From Streptomyces mangrovisoli (GTDB taxonomy: Bacteria > Actinomycetota > Actinomycetes > Streptomycetales > Streptomycetaceae), in the NCBI RefSeq assembly GCF_000974985.2, contig NZ_LAVA02000080.1:1-59561 (forward strand): a stretch of DNA of 59,561 nucleotides, given 5' to 3'. A program made the position numbers and the translations under genes. Shown in pieces: positions 16,894-25,547 of this stretch. The notes below the pieces were generated by a model. That model saw only the letters and a program-made list of their open reading frames with translations. It did no database searches and was not told the DNA's origin. The stretch's first letter is position 1. Each line of letters opens with the position of its first letter.

Positions 16894-17651
16894 GCGGATT
16901 TTCCACGGCTCTGGCCGACTCGACGATCATGCTGCGCCGCAATCTGAAGCACTCCCTGCGCAATCCGCTGGTGATCTTCAACGCGGTCCTGTTCCCGCTC
17001 GTGATGATGCTGATGTTCGTCAAGGTGTTCGGCGGCGCCTTCAGCGTCGGCGAGGACTACGTCGACTACGCGACCCCCGGCCTGCTCGTGATGGCCGTCA
17101 GCTACGGGCTGGGGTCGACGGCGACCGCCGTCAACGACGACATGACCAAGGGCATCATCAACCGCTTCAAGGCCATGGACGTCTCACGCGGGGCCGTGCT
17201 GACCGGGCACGTCGTCGTCACCGCGGTGCGCTGCCTGGTGGCCGACGCCGCCATCGTCGCCCTCGCCTTCGCGCTGGGCTTCGACCCGGCCGCCGGCGCG
17301 CTCGGCTGGCTCGGGGTGTTCGGACTGCTCGTCCTGCTCACCGTCGCGGCCGCCTGGCTCACCGTCGCCATGGGCCTGGCCGCGAAGACCGCGGAGTCGG
17401 CGGGCCTCGCCACCGTGCCGCTGATCATGCTGCCGTTCCTGAGCAGCGCGTTCGTGCCCGCGGACACCATGGGGGCCGGGGTGCGCCAGTTCGCCGAGTA
17501 CCAGCCCTTCACCCCGGTCATCGAGACCCTGCGCGGGCTGCTCGCGGGCGATCCGTCCCGCGGCGACGCGATCGCGGCCGTCGCCTGGTGCGCCGGGCTC
17601 GCCCTGGTCGGCTACGTCTGGGCGGTGACGACCTTCCGGAAGCGGGCCTGA
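16890..17651 (+). CDS. ABC-2 type permease, DrrB-like
   Basis: 253-residue integral membrane subunit with about six helices. N-terminal amphipathic segment (LRRNLKHSLRNPLVIFNAV), helix LFPLVMMLMFVKVFGG, and the ABC-2 signature region ending FLSSAFVPADTMGAGVRQFAEYQPFTP. GTG 16890 overlaps the ATPase stop by four bases. It forms the export channel with the DrrA-like ATPase. Confidence 0.94.
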   Translation: MSGFSTALADSTIMLRRNLKHSLRNPLVIFNAVLFPLVMMLMFVKVFGGAFSVGEDYVDYATPGLLVMAVSYGLGSTATAVNDDMTKGIINRFKAMDVSRGAVLTGHVVVTAVRCLVADAAIVALAFALGFDPAAGALGWLGVFGLLVLLTVAAAWLTVAMGLAAKTAESAGLATVPLIMLPFLSSAFVPADTMGAGVRQFAEYQPFTPVIETLRGLLAGDPSRGDAIAAVAWCAGLALVGYVWAVTTFRKRA

Positions 17652-17653
17652 TG

Positions 17654-20600
17654 TCAGGGGGCCAGCGCCGCCCCCGCCAGTGCGGACCAGTCCGCCTCCG
17701 CGCCCTGACCGGCCGCCTCGGCATAGCGCACGTCGCCGAGGCGGTCCAGGGCGTCTCGCTCGATCCGCGCCGCGTCCGGGTGGGAGCGGTCGGGCAGCCC
17801 GCGCAGCCGCGTGCTCGCCGCCAGCAGCCGTACGGCCTGCTCGGGCCGGTCGCGGCGCAGCGCGAGGTCGGCGACGCCGACGAGGACCTGCGCGATCAGC
17901 GTGGCGTGCCCGGCCAGCGAGGCGGCCTCCACGGCGGCCGCGCGATGCGCGCGGGACTCGCCGAGGTCGTCGGCCAGATAGCCCAGCACGTCGTGGGTCA
18001 GGGCGCGGATGCTGGTCTGCCCGGCCTCGGCGCCCAACACGGCCTGCGCGAGGTCGACCTGACGGATCGCCTCCGTCATGTCACCGGCCCAGCGGGCCAG
18101 TTCGGCACGGCAGAAGGCCAGTTCGGCGAGCGCGTCCGGCCAGGCGACGCGCCGCGCGCACCGCTCCGCCTCCGCGAGGGCGGCCGCGCTCGCCTCCTCG
18201 TCGCCCAGCAGCCGGTACAACTGCGCCTGCCGCGACCGCATCCGGATGACGTCCTCGGCGGCGCCCAGCGCGCCGACGGCCGTGATCGCCTCCTCCAGCA
18301 GCTCGCACGCGGCGGCGAACTCCCCGCGCACGGCGATCCGTTCGGCCAGCTCGGTCAGCGCGAACGAGATCCCGAACCGCTCGCCCAGGGCCCGGAACTC
18401 GCCGAGCGCCGTCTGGAGATACGCGTCCGCCACCGGACTGGACTGGCCGAGCAGGATGCGCATCTTGCCCAGATGGAGCCGGGCCAGCGCCCGCGCCCAC
18501 GGATCCTCGTCGTCGAGCAGCGGCTCGAACGCGGACAGGAAGTCGTCCGGCGTCCGCAGCATCCGCTCCAGCGGCGCGACGAACCCCAGGAGCGGATGGC
18601 GGCGCGCGAGGTGCCCCGCCTGCTCGTTGTGGCGGTAGGCCTTGTGGATCCATTCCGCGGCCTGGTGCTCGTCGCCCCGCCCGGAGCTGACGAACATCAC
18701 CATCAGCCCGTACACCGTGGCCCGGATGTCGTCGTCGACGTGACCGGGGACCCGGGTGGCCGCGCTGATCAGCTCCATGCCCTCGCTCTTGTGGCCGCTG
18801 AGCCACCAGTACCACCCGGCGGCGGCCGCCAGCCGCATCGCGGCCTGCGCCTCGCCGGCCGCGAGGGCGCCGCGCAGCGCGGCGGTGAGGTTGTCGTGCT
18901 CGGCGCCTAGCACGGCCAGCCAGTGCAGTTGCTCGGCGCGGCGCAGATGCGGTTCGGCGGTCTCGGCGAGCCCGGTGACCTGCGCGAGGTGCGCCCGCCG
19001 TATCTCGTCCGCCTCTCCCGCCTCGGCGAGCTTCTGACCGGCGTACTCCTTGATCGTGCCCAGCATCCGGTAGCGGGCCGCGCCGGAGGTCTCGGTGAAC
19101 AGCAGCGACTTCTCGGCGAGCGAGGTGAGCAGTTCCAGGACCTGCCAGGGCGGGAGGTCAGCGCCCGCGCAGACCTCCTCGGCGGCGTCCAGGCTCGCGC
19201 CGCCGGAGAACACCGACAGCCTGCGCAGCACGGCGCGTTCGGACGGGGAGAGCAGCTCCCAGCTCCAGTCGACGACCGCGCGCAGCGTCCGGTGGCGCGG
19301 CAGGGCGGTCCGGCTGCCGCCGGTCAGCAGCCGGAAGCGGTCGTCGAGCCGGTGCGCGAGCTGGCCGAGGGGCATGGTGCGCAGCCGGGCCGCGGCCAGC
19401 TCGATCGCCAGCGGCATCCCGTCCAGCGCCCGGCACACGCGCACCATCGTCGCCGTCGTACCGGCGTCGGCCGCGAGATCCCGGCGCACCGCCCGCGCGC
19501 GGTCCCGCAGCAGCCGTACGGCGGGGGAGGCTGCGATCTGCTCGGGGCCCGCGTCCCGCGCGGGCAACTCCAGCGGCTCCAGCGGCCACAGCGCCTCGCC
19601 GGTGATGCCGAGCGGTTCCCGGCTGGTCGCCAGGATGCGCAGCCGCCGGCACTCGCCGAGCAGCCGGTGCGCGAAGACGGCGGCCGCCTCGACGACATGC
19701 TCGCAGTTGTCGAGGATCAGCAGCGCCTCGCGCTCGCGGATCGCGGCGGCCAGCCGGTCGGTCAGCTCCAGATGGGGGGCGTCGCCGAGCAGGGTGTCGC
19801 GCAGGCCGAGCCCGGCGAGCGCCGCCTGCGCCACATCACCGTCCGGGCCGACCGCGGCCAGCTCCACCAGCCAGGCGCCGTCCGGCAGTTCGCCCAGCAG
19901 TGTGCGCGCGGTCTCCGTGGCCAGCCGGGTCTTGCCCGCCCCGCCGGGACCGATCACGGTGATCAGCCGATGCTCGGCGAGCAGCTCGCGCACCGCGGCG
20001 ACATCGGTCTCCCGGCCCACGAACGTCGTCAACTCGGCCCGCAGATTGCTGCTTCGGCCGGTCTCCTCGCGCCGTCCGCCCAACTCACCCCGCAACAGCG
20101 CGACATGCAGTGCCGCCAGCTCGGGCGAGGGGTCAGCGCCCAGTTCGTCGGCGAGGGCCTGGCGGATGCGCTGGAACGCCACCAGCGCCTCGCTGTCCCG
20201 GCCGGCCGCGACCAGGGCCCGGATCAGCGCGCCCGCGAGCCGTTCCCGCACCGGGTGGGCGGCCACCAGATCGGTCAGCTCGGCGACGACCGACTCCCCG
20301 TGCCCGAGGCCGATCTCGGCGTCGTACAGCTCCTCCAGGGCCGTCACCCGCAGGCCGTCGAGGCGGGCCGCGGCCGCGTCGAACGCGGCACCCCCTTGCA
20401 GGCCGACGTCCTGAAGCGCGTCCCCACGCCACAACTCGCCTGCTTCACGCAGGAGTTGCACTCGCAGCGTCACATCCGTGCGGCCGGCCCGGCCCGCGTC
20501 GGCCACCAACCGCTCGAACCGTACGGCGTCGACGTCGTCCCCGTCCGCCATCAGCCGGTAGCCGTCGGTCTGCCCCTGCACCACCGCCTCCGGCAGCGTC

Positions 20601-20815
20601 TTGCGCAGCCGGGAGACCAGGCGCTGCAAGGCGTTGGCCGCGTCCGCGGGCGGGTGCTCGCCCCAGATCCAGTCCACGAGCGACGCCCGGGCGATCACCT
20701 GCCCCGGCCTGAGCGCGAGAGCGACGAGCAGCCCGCGCAACCGCGCCCCCGGCACGTCGGCCACCCCGCCGTCCGCCGCGCGCACCTCCAACGGCCCCAG
20801 CACCCTGATCTGCAC
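17654..20815 (-). CDS. AfsR/SARP-type transcriptional regulator with NB-ARC ATPase and TPR tail
   Basis: 1053-residue regulator. Order: OmpR-like winged helix (residues 1-90, starting MQIRVLGPLEVR), BTAD domain (about 97-245), ATPase with Walker A GPGGAGKTRLA (289-299) and Walker B ALLILDNCEHVVE, then an arm domain (LSPSERAVLRRLSVFSGG) and TPR-like helices to the end. SARPs activate antibiotic or other secondary-metabolite operons in Streptomyces; the large AfsR form integrates signals by nucleotide binding. It ends two bases from the exporter permease stop (convergent), and is divergent from a methyltransferase 69 bases away, the likeliest target. The length equals AfsR-type proteins. Confidence 0.93.
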   Translation of the reverse strand: MQIRVLGPLEVRAADGGVADVPGARLRGLLVALALRPGQVIARASLVDWIWGEHPPADAANALQRLVSRLRKTLPEAVVQGQTDGYRLMADGDDVDAVRFERLVADAGRAGRTDVTLRVQLLREAGELWRGDALQDVGLQGGAAFDAAAARLDGLRVTALEELYDAEIGLGHGESVVAELTDLVAAHPVRERLAGALIRALVAAGRDSEALVAFQRIRQALADELGADPSPELAALHVALLRGELGGRREETGRSSNLRAELTTFVGRETDVAAVRELLAEHRLITVIGPGGAGKTRLATETARTLLGELPDGAWLVELAAVGPDGDVAQAALAGLGLRDTLLGDAPHLELTDRLAAAIREREALLILDNCEHVVEAAAVFAHRLLGECRRLRILATSREPLGITGEALWPLEPLELPARDAGPEQIAASPAVRLLRDRARAVRRDLAADAGTTATMVRVCRALDGMPLAIELAAARLRTMPLGQLAHRLDDRFRLLTGGSRTALPRHRTLRAVVDWSWELLSPSERAVLRRLSVFSGGASLDAAEEVCAGADLPPWQVLELLTSLAEKSLLFTETSGAARYRMLGTIKEYAGQKLAEAGEADEIRRAHLAQVTGLAETAEPHLRRAEQLHWLAVLGAEHDNLTAALRGALAAGEAQAAMRLAAAAGWYWWLSGHKSEGMELISAATRVPGHVDDDIRATVYGLMVMFVSSGRGDEHQAAEWIHKAYRHNEQAGHLARRHPLLGFVAPLERMLRTPDDFLSAFEPLLDDEDPWARALARLHLGKMRILLGQSSPVADAYLQTALGEFRALGERFGISFALTELAERIAVRGEFAAACELLEEAITAVGALGAAEDVIRMRSRQAQLYRLLGDEEASAAALAEAERCARRVAWPDALAELAFCRAELARWAGDMTEAIRQVDLAQAVLGAEAGQTSIRALTHDVLGYLADDLGESRAHRAAAVEAASLAGHATLIAQVLVGVADLALRRDRPEQAVRLLAASTRLRGLPDRSHPDAARIERDALDRLGDVRYAEAAGQGAEADWSALAGAALAP

Positions 20816-20884
20816 CCGCCGATTCTGGCACGGTCACCCGCCGCCGGTTCTCCCGCTGCCGCCGGGGGCGCTAGCGTCCCGCGC

Positions 20885-21526
20885 ATGGAGACCGAAGACT
20901 GGCTGACCGACACCCGCGTCTCGTACGACACGGTCGCGGAGGGCTACGCCGACCAGGTACGCGGCGCCCTCGCCCGGCCCGGCTACCTGCGCGCGGCGCT
21001 GACGCTGTTCGCCGACGCCGTGCGGGAGGCGGGCGGCGGACCGGTGGCGGACATCGGCTGCGGGCCCGGACATGTCACCGCGCAGCTGCACGCCCTCGGT
21101 GTCGACGCCTTCGGGATCGATCTCTCGCCCGGGATGATCGACGTGGCCCGCCGCGACCATCCCGGTCTGCGCTTCGAGGTCGGCTCGATGACCGACCCGG
21201 CCCTGCCCGCCGCCTCGGTGAGCGGCGTGCTGGCCTGGCAGTCGCTGATCCACATCCCCGACGGCGACATACCGGCGGTGCTCGGCCACTTCCACCGGGC
21301 GGTGCGGCCGGGCGGCGTGCTGCACCTTCTCTTCCACGTCGGCGACACGTCCCGCGTGAAGACCGAGGGCTACGGCGGCCACCCGATGCGCGTCCCTGTG
21401 CACCGCCGCCGTCCGGAGCGCATGACCGCGTGGCTGCGCGAGGCGGGGTTCACGGTCGAGGCGCAGTTGCTGCTCGACCCGGACGGACCGGCCGCGCAGG
21501 CGTTCCTGTTCGCGCGCCGCGACTGA
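20885..21526 (+). CDS. Class I SAM-dependent methyltransferase
   Basis: 213-residue enzyme with motif I VADIGCGPGHVTAQL, motif II acidic end FGIDLSPGMIDVAR, and a motif IV region SVSGVLAWQSLIHIPD. The N-terminal RVSYDTVAEGYADQ is the usual lead helix of small-molecule methyltransferases. ATG 20885 starts METEDWLTD. It is divergent from the SARP regulator, 69 bases apart, which suggests control by it. Substrate unknown. Confidence 0.93.
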   Translation: METEDWLTDTRVSYDTVAEGYADQVRGALARPGYLRAALTLFADAVREAGGGPVADIGCGPGHVTAQLHALGVDAFGIDLSPGMIDVARRDHPGLRFEVGSMTDPALPAASVSGVLAWQSLIHIPDGDIPAVLGHFHRAVRPGGVLHLLFHVGDTSRVKTEGYGGHPMRVPVHRRRPERMTAWLREAGFTVEAQLLLDPDGPAAQAFLFARRD

Positions 21527-21600
21527 CCGGGTGCGGCTGACGGCTGATCCGGCCCGGCTGATGGCTGATCCGGCGCGGCCGATCCGGTGCGGAGAGGGCG
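21527..21600. repeat. Short GGCTGATCCGG repeats between convergent genes
   Basis: CTGACGGCTGATCCGGC, CTGATGGCTGATCCGGC and GGCCGATCCGG follow one another in about 20-bp steps at 21536-21590. No terminator hairpin is obvious. Confidence 0.55.
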
Positions 21601-22659
21601 TCAGGGGTGGAGTGCGGGCGCGGCGGCCGCGGTCTGCCGGGCCTCGGCGAGCAGGCGGGCCGCCCGCAGAGGCGTGACACCGGCCGAACGGGCCGACTCC
21701 AGCAGGCGGTCCACGGTGTCGCCGATCGACTCCACCCGCCTCAGGGCGGCTTCGTGACCGTAGTGCTCCGACTCCCGGCTCAGCGTGTAGACGATGCCGC
21801 CCGCCCCGGCCACATGGTCGGGGATCCAGAGGATCCCGCGCGCGGCGAGCGCGTCGGCGACAGAGTCCTCGGTGAGCTGGTTGTTCGCCGGGCCGACGAC
21901 CAGGCGCGCGGCGAGCCGCGGCACCACCGCCCGGCTCAGGACACCGCCGACGGCCGCCGGGACGAGGATGTCGGCGGGCGCGGACAGGGCCCGCTCGGGC
22001 TCCACCCAGCCGTGTCCGAGGGCCAGGGCCGCCGCCTTGCGGCTCGGGTCCACGTCCGAGACCACGATCCGCGCGCCCTCGGCGGCCAGCGCGGCCGCGA
22101 TCCGGCCGCCGACCGACCCGAACCCGCTGACGACCACCGTGCGGCCGGCGCAGGAGGCGTCACCGAACACCTGCCGGGCGCCGGAGCGCAGGGCGGCCAG
22201 CACCCCGGTCGCGGTGGGCCCGCCGGAGTCCCCGGTGCCGCCGTGCTCCTCGGGCGCGCAGTAGGCGTACGGCGTGAAACGCCTGAGCACGGCCATGTCC
22301 TGCGGGCCGGTGCCGATGTCCGGACCCGTGCGGTACGACCCGTCGAAGGACGCGACCAGCTCGCCCAGGTCCGCCAGCGCCGCCTCGCGCCGGGCGGGGG
22401 TGAGCTCGGTGTCCGGGCCGAGGGCGACGACGCTCTTGCCGCCCCCGAAGTCCAGACCGGCCACCGCGGCCTTGTGGGTCATGGCCTCCGACAGACGCAG
22501 CGCGTCCGTGAGGGCCTCCTGCCAGGTGTCGTAGCGCCGCATCCGGCAGCCGCCGACCGCGGGGCCGAGGAGACGGGAGTGGACGGCGACGATCAGCGGC
22601 AGCGCCGAGCGGCTGCCGCGGCGGACGACTACTTCTTCGTGTGTGAACGCTTGGCTCAT
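21601..22659 (-). CDS. Leu/Phe/Val dehydrogenase family protein
   Basis: 352-residue NAD-dependent amino acid dehydrogenase: oxidative deamination of a branched or aromatic amino acid to its keto acid. Substrate domain marks: GPAVGGCRMRRY and MTHKAAVAGLDFGGGKS with the two catalytic lysines, then GPDIGTGPQDM. The NAD domain starts VVVSGFGSVGGRIAAAL; GPANNQLTE and PDHVAGAGGIV follow. It is diverged from the main Streptomyces valine dehydrogenase, so I give no symbol. ATG 22659 has no ribosome site, but TAACTT ends seven bases before it, fitting leaderless transcription; GTG 22683 would add eight residues. It is divergent from an Lrp gene, an expected regulator. Confidence 0.9.
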   Translation of the reverse strand: MSQAFTHEEVVVRRGSRSALPLIVAVHSRLLGPAVGGCRMRRYDTWQEALTDALRLSEAMTHKAAVAGLDFGGGKSVVALGPDTELTPARREAALADLGELVASFDGSYRTGPDIGTGPQDMAVLRRFTPYAYCAPEEHGGTGDSGGPTATGVLAALRSGARQVFGDASCAGRTVVVSGFGSVGGRIAAALAAEGARIVVSDVDPSRKAAALALGHGWVEPERALSAPADILVPAAVGGVLSRAVVPRLAARLVVGPANNQLTEDSVADALAARGILWIPDHVAGAGGIVYTLSRESEHYGHEAALRRVESIGDTVDRLLESARSAGVTPLRAARLLAEARQTAAAAPALHP

Positions 22660-22738
22660 ACCGTCGAAGTTAGGCTGGTGCACGGGTAGTTGGGCCGTTC
22701 ACCGAATCAAGTTCGGGATCCGACGCGCGGAGGCAGCC

Positions 22739-23209
22739 ATGGACGAAGTTGATTCGGCGATCGTGCGCCATCTGCAGCTGGACGGCCGGATGTCCAACCG
22801 CGCCCTCGCCGAGAAGCTCGGCGTCGCCCCGTCCACCTGCCTCGAACGCACCCGGCTCCTGCACCGGCGGGGCATCATCCAGGGCTACACCGCCAAGGTC
22901 TCCCTGCGCGCCCTCAACCGCCCGGTGCAGGCGATGGTGGCGACGCAGGTGCGGCCGCTGCGCCGGGACGTCGTCGCCGCGTTCGAGCGGTCGGTGACCG
23001 AACTGCCCGAAGTCGTCTCGGTGTTCACGATGGCCGGCAGCGACGACTTCCTCGTCCACGTCACGGCTCAGGACATCGACCATCTGCACGCGTTCCTGCT
23101 GGACCAGTTCACCAACCGCCGGGAGATCGTGGGCTTCCGCACCTCGATCATCTACCAGCACCTGACCAGCCCGGTCCTGGACCCGCTGCCACCGGCGGAC
23201 CCCGCCTGA
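22739..23209 (+). CDS. Lrp/AsnC family regulator
   Basis: 156-residue regulator. N-terminal HTH (VDSAIVRHLQLDGRMSNRAL, then GVAPSTCLERTRLLHRRGII) and a C-terminal RAM effector domain (PEVVSVFTMAGSDDFLVHV). Lrp proteins form octamers and sense amino acids. ATG 22739 has GGAGG five bases before it. The divergent dehydrogenase 79 bases away is the probable target, so the pair likely forms an amino-acid-induced catabolic switch. Confidence 0.95.
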   Translation: MDEVDSAIVRHLQLDGRMSNRALAEKLGVAPSTCLERTRLLHRRGIIQGYTAKVSLRALNRPVQAMVATQVRPLRRDVVAAFERSVTELPEVVSVFTMAGSDDFLVHVTAQDIDHLHAFLLDQFTNRREIVGFRTSIIYQHLTSPVLDPLPPADPA

Positions 23210-23258
23210 CCGCGGCCCCGGCGCCCCCGTCAAGCGACCGCGCCCCCACAGACAAAGC

Positions 23259-23300
23259 TGCGGCGCGGCGGGCATCCGGAGAATGCCTGCCGCGCCGCCA
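23259..23300. terminator. Strong bidirectional hairpin
   Basis: Arms of 16 bp, GCGGCGCGGCGGGCAT and its near-complement ending at 23298, differ at one position and enclose a loop of about 8 bases. It lies between the convergent Lrp and L,D-transpeptidase genes. Confidence 0.85.
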
Positions 23301-23320
23301 CCAAGTCCTGTGGCCGACCG

Positions 23321-24307
23321 TCACAGCGTGGCGGTCGTGCCCTCCCCGGAGCCGCTGCTCGCGAGCCACTCGCTCCAGCCGAGGTTGAAGTCGGCGTAGC
23401 CGTTGTCGGCCGACGCCTTCGCGCGGGAGGAGCCGGTGATCGTGACCGGGTCGCCCTGCTTGACCTGGCCGTAGAACCACTTGGCGTCCGACAGGGACAG
23501 GTGGACGCAGCCGTGCGAGCCGCGCGCGCTGCCGCTGCCCGGGTTGGGGTCACCGGTCGAGTAGTGCACGTACGTGCCCGACTGGGTCAGGTGGACGTCC
23601 CACGGCAGCGTCAGGTCGTAGTAGTTGGGGCTGCCCTTGTCGCAGCTGATGCCGACGCTGCAGGAGGTCATATGGACCTTCTCCTGCTTGTCGATGACGG
23701 CCATGGTGCCGTTCCACGTCGGGTACTGGGGGCTGCCCGCGTTGATCGACAGGGTGCGCACCAGCTTGCCGTTGCGGGTCACCTTCATGGTGTGGCCGGT
23801 CACCGAGACGTCCGCGCGCACGTCGTCGCCGACGGTGAACGTGTGCGTGTAGCTGTGGGTGCCGTAGCGGCCGTTGCCGTTGCTGACACCCTTCATGTCG
23901 GCGTCGATCTTCACCTTCGTGCCGGAGGGCCAGTAGTCCTTCGGCCGCCAGTCGACGCGCCGGTCGCCGAACCAGTGCCAGGCACCGGCCACCGGCTGCG
24001 AGGTGCTCACCTTCATGTGCTTCTCCACCGTGGCGCGCGCCTTGGCCGCGACCGGGTTGGTGAAGACCACCGATATCGGCATGGCCACGCCGACCGTGGT
24101 GCCCGTCTGCGGAGTGATCGTATCCAGCAGCATCGGCGGGCCCAGCGGCTTCGTCGGCGACGGGGAGGCGCTCGCACTCGGCTTGGTCGACGCCTTCGCG
24201 TCGTCGCTGCCGCTCGCCTTGTCGCTGCCGCCACCGCCGCAGGCACTCGTCATCAGCAGCGCCCCCGCGACGAGCGCGATCCCTATGCCGCCCTTACGCC
24301 GTCCCAC
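23321..24307 (-). CDS. L,D-transpeptidase lipoprotein (YkuD) with Ig-like domain
   Basis: 328-residue cell-wall enzyme that makes 3-3 cross-links in peptidoglycan or attaches proteins to it. Lipoprotein signal with lipobox TSAC in the first 25 residues, Ser/Lys-rich linker, Ig-like domain (LGPPMLLDTITPQTGTTVGV on), and a YkuD catalytic domain (ADVSVTGHTMKVTRNGKLV) with the active-site motif SHGCVHLS. GTG 24307 is preferred because the signal peptide starts there (VGRRKGGIGIALVAG); an ATG 38 codons upstream is less likely. It is monocistronic and ends at the shared hairpin. Confidence 0.93.
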   Translation of the reverse strand: MGRRKGGIGIALVAGALLMTSACGGGGSDKASGSDDAKASTKPSASASPSPTKPLGPPMLLDTITPQTGTTVGVAMPISVVFTNPVAAKARATVEKHMKVSTSQPVAGAWHWFGDRRVDWRPKDYWPSGTKVKIDADMKGVSNGNGRYGTHSYTHTFTVGDDVRADVSVTGHTMKVTRNGKLVRTLSINAGSPQYPTWNGTMAVIDKQEKVHMTSCSVGISCDKGSPNYYDLTLPWDVHLTQSGTYVHYSTGDPNPGSGSARGSHGCVHLSLSDAKWFYGQVKQGDPVTITGSSRAKASADNGYADFNLGWSEWLASSGSGEGTTATL

Positions 24308-24417
24308 GAACTGCCCCGCTCTCTCGTTGCTCTTGTGATCATCGGTCCCGACGGCCCGACTCCATGTCAGACAGTACGGACGGGGCTCGTAGTTGCGTTC
24401 GTTGTGTAAAGCGTGCC

Positions 24418-25266
24418 TCAAGATTCCGTGCGCCCCGTCGTCGGAACCCCGTGCGTCCCGTCATCGGACGCGTGCCCGCGCAAGGCCGAGCGTACGCCGG
24501 TCCGGGCGGGGTCCTGACCGCGCCCGCCGGAGTCGTCCGCGGCGGGCGCGGGCGGCACGGGCCGGGTGCGCAGCACCTCGCGGGCCTGTTCCGCGGCGCG
24601 GGTGATGCTCTCGCTGATGAAGTCGAGGAAGCGGGCGACGTTCTCCAGGCGGGCGGCGGCGGGGGTGTGGGTGCCGAGGACGGCGACGCCCTGGCGCGCG
24701 GTCTCGACGAGCCGGTCGTTGGCCCGGGCGCTGGCCACCGTCGCCTGGTAGAAGAGGTCGTCGTCGACGACGTACCGGTCACGGCGCCGTTCGTCCCGTT
24801 CCCGGCGCACGAGGCTCTGGCTCTCCAGGAAGGCGATCGCCTTGGAGACGGAGGCGGGGCTGACCTGGAGGTGCTGGGTGAGCTGGGACGCGGTGAGGCT
24901 GCCCGCGTCGGTGACGAACAGGCAGGTCAGCAGGCGGGCCGAGGTCTTCGGCAGGCCCGAGGCCATGAGCGTGAGGGTGAGCGTCTCCTCGTACTCCGCC
25001 ACGGCCTCGGCGTCGCGCCCGTGCGGCTGGGGGGCCGACTGCGGTCCCTTGACGGCGGCGGACCCGCGCCGGTGGGCGCGGCGCTCGGTGGCCCGGTGGG
25101 CGAGGTCGGCGCGGTACACGGTGGGGCCGCCGTTGCGCATCACCTCGCGCGTGATCGTCGAGGTCGGACGCTCCAGGCGGCGGGCGATCTCGGCGTAGGG
25201 GAGGTCGTCGGCCAGCCCCAGCGCGATCTCCCGTCGTTCCTGCTGGGTGAGTCTGCCTCCTGGCAT
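24418..25266 (-). CDS. Transcriptional regulator with resolvase-like HTH plus MarR/GbsR domain
   Basis: 282-residue regulator with two DNA-binding regions. Residues 1-45 (LTQQERREIALGLADDLPYAEIARRLERP then STITREVMRNGG) resemble the IS30-type helix-turn-helix. Residues 85-210 form a MarR/GbsR winged helix (SLTASQLTQHLQVSPASVSK; LVRRERDERRRDRYVV). The C-terminal 50 residues are disordered. ATG 25266 has GAGGAGA. It is divergent from the DUF4097-like gene with a 250-base region full of TTGC/GCAA repeats, so it likely controls that operon and itself. Confidence 0.9.
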   Translation of the reverse strand: MPGGRLTQQERREIALGLADDLPYAEIARRLERPTSTITREVMRNGGPTVYRADLAHRATERRAHRRGSAAVKGPQSAPQPHGRDAEAVAEYEETLTLTLMASGLPKTSARLLTCLFVTDAGSLTASQLTQHLQVSPASVSKAIAFLESQSLVRRERDERRRDRYVVDDDLFYQATVASARANDRLVETARQGVAVLGTHTPAAARLENVARFLDFISESITRAAEQAREVLRTRPVPPAPAADDSGGRGQDPARTGVRSALRGHASDDGTHGVPTTGRTES

Positions 25267-25345
25267 CGCGATCTCCTCGGTGCTTCTGCGGGGCCCGCGG
25301 GCGGCGGTGCCGACATGCCCTTCACCATAGCGTTCACCGCAAGGT

Positions 25346-25477
25346 CATTGCAATGAAGGCATGCGGGGTCGTTGCGTTATCGACAGGCTCGTTGCAACAG
25401 ATTGACGCAACTGACCAGTGATTACACGGATTTGGCGCAACTGACTTGTTGCCGCGATGTGGAAAGCAACGTAGCTT
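25346..25477. promoter_or_regulatory. Operator-rich divergent promoter region
   Basis: Palindrome CATTGCAATG (25346-25355), GTTGCAAC (25391-25398), and two exact copies of CGCAACTGAC (25406-25415, 25436-25445; 30-bp period) precede a promoter TTGCCG (25449-25454), 17 bases, TAGCTT (25472-25477) for the plus-strand gene. The lower GC here contrasts with the flanks. Confidence 0.7.
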
Positions 25478-25505
25478 TCGTGATGTCGGAAACGACGAAC
25501 GAACC

Positions 25506-25547
25506 CAGGAGAACGCCATGCAGAAGCAGGAGAACACCATGCAGAAG
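25506..25547 (+). repeat. 21-bp duplication of ribosome site and start codon
   Basis: Units 25506-25526 and 25527-25547 differ at one base. Each holds AGGAGAAC, a spacer and ATGCAGAAG, so the gene has two equivalent in-frame start sites seven codons apart. Confidence 0.9.
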
